In this document: one piece after another, positions 5,520 to 8,134 of the stretch
How the letters are laid out: each line of letters opens with the position of its first letter
Numbering within the stretch: the stretch's first letter is position 1
Source of the DNA: Candidatus Colimonas fimequi
GTDB taxonomy: Bacteria > Bacillota > Clostridia > Peptostreptococcales > Anaerovoracaceae
Assembly: GCA_018065295.1 (NCBI GenBank)
Contig: JAGHTQ010000070.1
Location: forward strand, 1 to 8,134
Direction of reading: 5' to 3'
Length of the DNA: 8,134 nt
The notes under the pieces: model-generated
Database searches by the model: none
The model's input: the letters and a program-made list of their open reading frames with translations, nothing else
What the model was told of the DNA's origin: nothing
Made by a program: the position numbers and the translations under genes

Positions 5520-6035
5520 ATGAGAATGAAAATGACTTCCGCTGAAGCAAATAAGATGCTGCGCCAGCTGAACGCAGAGCGCGGGGCTCTGCTGGCGAAG
5601 GAAGAAAAGAGCTGTACTTTTCTGGCAGTGATGGGTGAGGACCCAGATACGGTGAGACCCGCTTATGATTATGATGGGGTGCAGGATGCTTTGCGTGAGA
5701 TGGATTGGAAGATTCGCGTTTTGAAGCACGGGATTTTCATGTTCAATATGAACACGACTGTGCCAGAATTTGACATGACCATTGACGAGCTGCTGATTTA
5801 TCTGCCCCAGCTTACGGCGCGCGTCAGCAAGTTCGAGCAGATGGCGGCGCGTCTTCCGAAGGAACGTGAGCAAAGCGCTTTTCGTGGACCGTCAAATTTC
5901 GTAGATTATCGCTATGCCAACTACGACATTGATAAGGCCGAGGCTGACTACAAGGAGGCCTCCGATATGCTGGCTTTGGCGCAGACGGCTCTTGACAAAT
6001 TGAATAGTACCTTAGAGTTCGAAGTTGAGCTTTAG
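5520..6035 (+). CDS. Conserved helical protein of unknown function (possibly DIP1984-like)
   Basis: A 171-residue soluble protein without signal peptide or membrane segments. It is rich in predicted helix with heptad-like stretches at about 5-30, 52-75, 95-115 and 135-165. The central segment FNMNTTVPEFDMTIDELLIY (75-94) and the tail ANYDIDKAEADYKEAS (133-148) resemble a conserved hypothetical family I recall from Clostridia. The layout (helical hairpin, an asparagine-threonine stretch before a helix, and a C-terminal helix ending in an acidic strand) is reminiscent of the DIP1984/septicolysin-like family, but I cannot confirm membership. The start at 5520 is supported by GTGAGG 5 bases upstream; in-frame ATGs at 5526 and 5532 are possible alternatives. 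It is flanked by a terminator upstream and a possible RNA gene downstream, so context gives no function. Confidence 0.85.
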   Translation: MRMKMTSAEANKMLRQLNAERGALLAKEEKSCTFLAVMGEDPDTVRPAYDYDGVQDALREMDWKIRVLKHGIFMFNMNTTVPEFDMTIDELLIYLPQLTARVSKFEQMAARLPKEREQSAFRGPSNFVDYRYANYDIDKAEADYKEASDMLALAQTALDKLNSTLEFEVEL

Positions 6036-6041
6036 CTCTAA

Positions 6042-6204
6042 GGCTGCTGGCCCAGCCCATGTGTGGCAGCCCTAATTTACTTGAGTGACTACAGGTTTAA
6101 TGTTATTTGTTGTATGTTGTTTGAACTGTTGTAGCTTGTAAGTTCAGGTTCATGGTCTCGTAATCAGGAGATTGTGTTTGGCTGCCGGGCTGGGTTGTTT
6201 TTTT
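6042..6204 (+). ncRNA. Candidate structured RNA closed by a long-range stem and ending in a T-run
   Basis: CCCAGCCC (6051-6058) pairs with GGGCTGGG (6187-6194) and GGCAGCC (6065-6071) pairs with GGCTGCC (6180-6186), giving 15 base pairs broken only by a 6-base bulge on the 5' side. The enclosed 108 bases can form TGAACT/AGTTCA (6122-6127 with 6141-6146) and TCTC/GAGA (6156-6159 with 6168-6171). TTGTTTTTTT (6195-6204) follows the closing stem directly. A competing local fold exists at the 5' end: GGCTGC (6042-6047) with GCAGCC (6067-6072). It could be an independent small RNA or a leader or attenuator for the small membrane protein gene. No known family is recognised. Confidence 0.35.
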
Positions 6205-6245
6205 GTAGCTGGAATGGGGATGACTGCTTTGCATGCAGTGACTTC

Positions 6246-6279
6246 AGAGGAATAAATACCTCTATAGTGATGTTAGAAT
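6246..6279 (+). promoter_or_regulatory. Possible promoter and small palindrome before the 80-residue protein gene
   Basis: TGTTAGAAT (6271-6279) resembles an extended -10 element, 45 bases before the ATG. An inverted repeat AGAGG-8-CCTCT (6246-6263) lies immediately upstream, where a -35 or operator would be. Both are weak signals. Confidence 0.35.
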
Positions 6280-6324
6280 TTGAGCATGAGATAGAAGCGA
6301 AACACTATTAGGGGAGGGAGTACA

Positions 6325-6567
6325 ATGTCAATCTGGGATAGAATCATCGAAATGGACGAAAAATTTGAGAATACAGTAAACAATAATGTTGATCGTAACA
6401 TCGCTGCACTGAAGCGTCGTGTAAGTGGGCCGCGCTGGCGTCCGGTCAAGAGGGTAGCTGGAGGGCTTGCGATTGCTGGCGTCGTTACATTATTCCTGAC
6501 ATACTGGGTGGTGCTGGTAGGTCTTGTGGGACTTTCAATTATTTTAGGATTGGCGGCGAAGGCGTAG
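6325..6567 (+). CDS. Small membrane protein of unknown function
   Basis: An 80-residue protein preceded by the strong ribosome site GGGGAGGGAG (6311-6320). The first 43 residues are polar, beginning MSIWDRIIEMDEKFENTVNN, with a basic cluster (LKRRVSGPRWRPVKR, 29-43). Residues 44-78 are almost wholly hydrophobic (starting VAGGLAIAGVVTLF), enough for one long or two short membrane helices in a hairpin. The basic cluster should keep the N-terminal part in the cytoplasm by the positive-inside rule. There is no cleavable signal peptide. I do not recognise a family. It lies directly before the TudS-like gene with 51 bases between, but a separate -10 element there argues for at least partly independent expression. 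Confidence 0.8.
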   Translation: MSIWDRIIEMDEKFENTVNNNVDRNIAALKRRVSGPRWRPVKRVAGGLAIAGVVTLFLTYWVVLVGLVGLSIILGLAAKA

Positions 6568-6574
6568 GGATTCG

Positions 6575-6583
6575 TGATATAAT
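6575..6583 (+). promoter_or_regulatory. Extended -10 promoter of the TudS-like gene
   Basis: TGATATAAT is a full TGn plus TATAAT element, 35 bases before the GTG start. The same nonamer occurs at 7650-7658 before the last gene. No -35 box is evident. Confidence 0.6.
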
Positions 6584-6603
6584 TACCTCAAGGGGTACAT
6601 AAC

Positions 6604-6611
6604 AAAGGAGG
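6604..6611 (+). promoter_or_regulatory. Ribosome binding site that fixes the GTG start
   Basis: AAAGGAGG stands 7 bases before GTG 6619 and identifies this non-ATG codon as the start. No in-frame ATG lies near it. Confidence 0.85.
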
Positions 6612-6618
6612 AATTATT

Positions 6619-7197
6619 GTGTTAAGAAACGAAGACTACAGATCCAAGAAAATTATATTCGTATCAAGCTGCCTGCTGAACACTAACAACAAGGTGCGCG
6701 GACTGGCCCGCTACCCAGGCATGTGCAAAGAAGTGTTCGACACACTCAACAAGTACGGCCTCGGCATCAACCAGATGCAGTGTCCAGAGACGCTTTACTT
6801 GGGAATTAATAGATGGTACCACACAAAGAATCTTTATGATTGTCATGGGTTCAGGACTTTTTGCAGGGGACTGGCTGAACAGGTTGTAACTTACATGGAG
6901 GAATACGTTCGCGCTGGTTATCAGACTGTTGGCATTCTCACTTGCGACGGTTCGCCAACTTGCGGTATTACAATTACAAGCTGGGACGACAGATGGGGCG
7001 GCGCGCCTGCTGATCTGGAGTATAATGATGCCATTATTGAAGGCGAGGGTGTGTACATCGAAGAACTGAAGAAGGCTATCGTTGACCGCGGCCTTGAAGT
7101 TCCGCCAATCTACGGCCTTGCAATTGATGACGAGTCAGTTGATATGGAAAAGATTCTCGCTGATTATGAAGAGTTCATTAAGTTGGTTTGTGAATAG
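6619..7197 (+). CDS. TudS/DUF523-related putative desulfidase (CD3072-like)
   Basis: A 192-residue cytosolic protein related to TudS, the [4Fe-4S] thiouracil desulfidase of the DUF523 group, which removes sulfur from thiolated compounds. The three family cysteines are visible: Cys18 in FVSSCLLN, Cys55 in MQCPE (followed by the conserved glutamate), and Cys115 in CDGSPTCG, where Ser112 also fits the conserved serine. There are five further cysteines (36, 75, 82, 109, 191), more than a three-ligand cluster needs. The sequence departs from typical DUF523 between residues 20 and 75 and fits better the subgroup named after Clostridioides difficile CD3072, which has not been characterised to my knowledge. 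It starts at GTG with an excellent ribosome site, and a strong terminator follows. Substrate is unknown. Family assignment is fairly sure, function is inferred. Confidence 0.85.
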   Translation: MLRNEDYRSKKIIFVSSCLLNTNNKVRGLARYPGMCKEVFDTLNKYGLGINQMQCPETLYLGINRWYHTKNLYDCHGFRTFCRGLAEQVVTYMEEYVRAGYQTVGILTCDGSPTCGITITSWDDRWGGAPADLEYNDAIIEGEGVYIEELKKAIVDRGLEVPPIYGLAIDDESVDMEKILADYEEFIKLVCE

Positions 7198-7211
7198 ATT
7201 AAGAATATATG

Positions 7212-7244
7212 AAAACCCAAGGGAGGCCTTTCCCTTGGGTTTTT
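7212..7244 (+). terminator. Strong, probably bidirectional terminator after the TudS-like gene
   Basis: AAAACCCAAGGGA (7212-7224) and TCCCTTGGGTTTT (7231-7243) form a perfect 13-bp stem with a 6-base loop. The T-run on the + strand and A-run at the 5' side would allow termination from either direction. Confidence 0.93.
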
Positions 7245-7270
7245 AGTTTGGGCTGGTTTTGTGGCTTGGC

Positions 7271-7302
7271 GTGTTGGTGTGTTGGCGTGTTGGCGTGTTG
7301 GC
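7271..7302 (+). repeat. Four tandem copies of GTGTTGGC
   Basis: Four 8-base units run head to tail, the first ending in T instead of C, and a degenerate copy (GTGGCTTGGC, 7261-7270) precedes them. The repeat lies between the terminator and the second dyad array. The length is prone to slippage, and I see no coding or regulatory role. Confidence 0.8.
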
Positions 7303-7304
7303 GG

Positions 7305-7344
7305 ATTACCCGGATTAAACAGTATTCAGTTGGTTACGGGTAAT
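7305..7344. repeat. 40-bp spaced dyad B1
   Basis: Perfect 8-bp arms ATTACCCG / CGGGTAAT with a 40-base span, the first unit of the second array. It uses the same motif as units A1-A4, about 6 kb away. Confidence 0.9.
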
Positions 7345-7366
7345 TTTTGCATGATTTTGATCTGGA

Positions 7367-7406
7367 ATTACTCGTAATTGAGAGAGGTTTAATGATTGCG
7401 GGTAAT
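7367..7406. repeat. 40-bp spaced dyad B2
   Basis: Arms ATTACTCG / CGGGTAAT, one mismatch, starting 62 bases after B1. Its right half resembles A2 of the first array. Confidence 0.85.
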
Positions 7407-7439
7407 TATTGGGGCTCAGACGCTAGAATTGGTATTGAA

Positions 7440-7479
7440 ACTACTCAGAAAGCATATTAGTTATTGCAAAACGGGTAAT
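7440..7479. repeat. 40-bp spaced dyad B3 with a decayed left arm
   Basis: The right arm CGGGTAAT is perfect. The left arm at the expected position reads ACTACTCA and matches ATTACCCG at 5 of 8 bases. It starts 73 bases after B2. It is called because the spacing fits the array. Confidence 0.6.
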
Positions 7480-7501
7480 TTGGAGGCTGCGAATGGCTGA
7501 G

Positions 7502-7541
7502 ATTACCCGAAATGCATGGAAGTTTTAGGCTTATGGGTAAT
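7502..7541. repeat. 40-bp spaced dyad B4
   Basis: Arms ATTACCC / GGGTAAT (7 bp) with a 40-base span, starting 62 bases after B3. It is the unit nearest the last gene, with a further GGTAAT half-site at 7631-7636 beside that gene's putative promoter. Confidence 0.87.
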
Positions 7542-7649
7542 ATGTTTTCACCACATACGGGATGATATAACTAACATGAACCTTGTACAGGTGCATAAAG
7601 TAGAGTTGATGCAATTGGATGGAAATATATGGTAATTATCGGTGCGTCT

Positions 7650-7658
7650 TGATATAAT
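7650..7658 (+). promoter_or_regulatory. Extended -10 promoter of the right-edge gene
   Basis: TGATATAAT is identical to the element at 6575-6583 and lies 45 bases before the TTG start. The -35 position is occupied by GGTAAT, which is half of the dyad motif. A second, weaker TGATATAAC is at 7563-7571, closer to the dyad array. Confidence 0.55.
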
Positions 7659-7703
7659 TCTCATGGGTATTAACGTAGATTAGAAGATTAATGGAGGATT
7701 ATT

Positions 7704-8134
7704 TTGAACAGGAAAATATCGATAATTGAGGATCTTGAAGGAAAGAAAACTGTTGTTATTCATGACGTAAGATTTAAAGGAAAAAGATCAATAGACTGGA
7801 ATGAGGTAGAAGAATATCTTAAACAATTTGTGGGAGAATTCTATAGAATCGAGCAAAGCAATGATGTTATCTATATTGGTGCGGATCTCCCAGATGAATA
7901 TGCTCATTCCAATTATACTCAAATCCTGAAGGGTGCTAATGCAAAAGCCAAAGCTAATGCAGCACAAGCGGTTCCGGAGTTACTTGAAATTGCAAATAAT
8001 AAACAATATGAAGCAAATCGAAAAGTGAAACATAATAGAGATGCTAAATTTGGATGGTATTCATATGACTCAAGATTTGCTATACCAATATTTGATGAAA
8101 AAGGCGAGCTGGAAAAATATAATGTGTTTAGAGT
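7704..8134 (+). CDS. Conserved hypothetical protein, 3' end beyond the window
   Basis: An open frame of 143 codons starting at TTG 7704, preceded by GGAGG (7693-7697) at 6 bases, with an in-frame TAA at 7689 that excludes an upstream start. The gene runs off the window. The product begins LNRKISIIEDLEGKKTVVIH, followed by FKGKRSIDWNEVEEYLKQFV, an Ala-Lys-Asn rich helix (KGANAKAKANAAQAVPELL, about 79-97), and KFGWYSYDSRFAIPIFDEKG near the edge. I recall this as a recurrent hypothetical protein of Bacillota, often with accessory genes, but know no function. It looks soluble. Codon use is clearly more AT-rich (many AAA, AAT, ATA) than in the other genes of the window, suggesting acquisition or low expression. 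It lies behind the second dyad array, so it may share control with the FtsH-like gene. Confidence 0.82.
   Translation, partial: MNRKISIIEDLEGKKTVVIHDVRFKGKRSIDWNEVEEYLKQFVGEFYRIEQSNDVIYIGADLPDEYAHSNYTQILKGANAKAKANAAQAVPELLEIANNKQYEANRKVKHNRDAKFGWYSYDSRFAIPIFDEKGELEKYNVFR

Noticed and set aside
6578..6590. ATTACC at the TudS-like promoter as a dyad half-site
   Set aside because: It lacks the CCG extension and has no GGTAAT partner at 40-base span; it overlaps the -10 by chance.
1031..7541. Ordinary MITE or REP-type element for the 40-bp dyads, possibly mobilised by the nearby TnpA
   Set aside because: Interiors are not conserved between units as they would be in copies of one element, spans are exactly constant, and the IS hairpins share no sequence with the dyad arms.

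Overview
The window looks like a chromosomal segment of a low-to-mid GC member of the Bacillota, most like a gut or rumen Lachnospiraceae. This is inferred from strong AGGAGG-type ribosome sites, extended -10 promoters (TGnTATAAT), intrinsic terminators with U-runs, GTG/TTG starts, and protein families that I recall as common in Clostridia. No rRNA, tRNA or species-specific marker is present, so the genus is a guess.

Layout. At about 10-702 is an IS200/IS605-type insertion sequence with a single intact tnpA and a hairpin at each end. A 774-base gene-free stretch (589-1362) follows. It holds the right end of the IS and then two different arrays of spaced inverted repeats: three 34-bp dyads with ATACAT/ATGTAT arms (754-987) and four 40-bp dyads with ATTACCCG/CGGGTAAT arms (1031-1258). 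Next are a soluble FtsH-like AAA+ zinc protease without membrane segments (1363-2685), a GC-rich spacer with possible RNA structure, a WYL-domain transcription regulator (2896-3855) whose last codons also form its terminator, and a family 2 glycosyltransferase with a long unrecognised C-terminal region (3926-5398). These are followed by a conserved helical protein of unknown function (5520-6035), a gene-free stretch holding a candidate structured RNA (about 6042-6204), an 80-residue membrane protein (6325-6567), a TudS/DUF523-like putative iron-sulfur desulfidase (6619-7197) with a strong terminator, a short GTGTTGGC tandem repeat, a second array of four 40-bp ATTACCCG/CGGGTAAT dyads (7305-7541), and the 5' part of a conserved hypothetical gene cut by the window edge (7704-8134+). 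All genes are on the + strand, but terminators and -10 elements between them suggest mostly separate transcription units rather than one operon.

The strongest unexplained signal is the dyad arrays. Eight units at two loci 6 kb apart all span exactly 40 bp from the first base of the left arm to the last base of the right arm, although the sequence inside varies. Start-to-start distances are 52, 73, 63 and 62, 73, 62 bp, all close to whole numbers of helical turns. The separate 34-bp family is spaced by 116 and 84 bp, also near whole turns. This looks like an array of operators for an oligomeric DNA-binding protein, placed upstream of the FtsH-like gene and of the truncated gene at the right edge. 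The WYL regulator encoded beside the first array is a plausible but unproven reader. If so, the FtsH-like protease and the right-edge gene would belong to one regulon.
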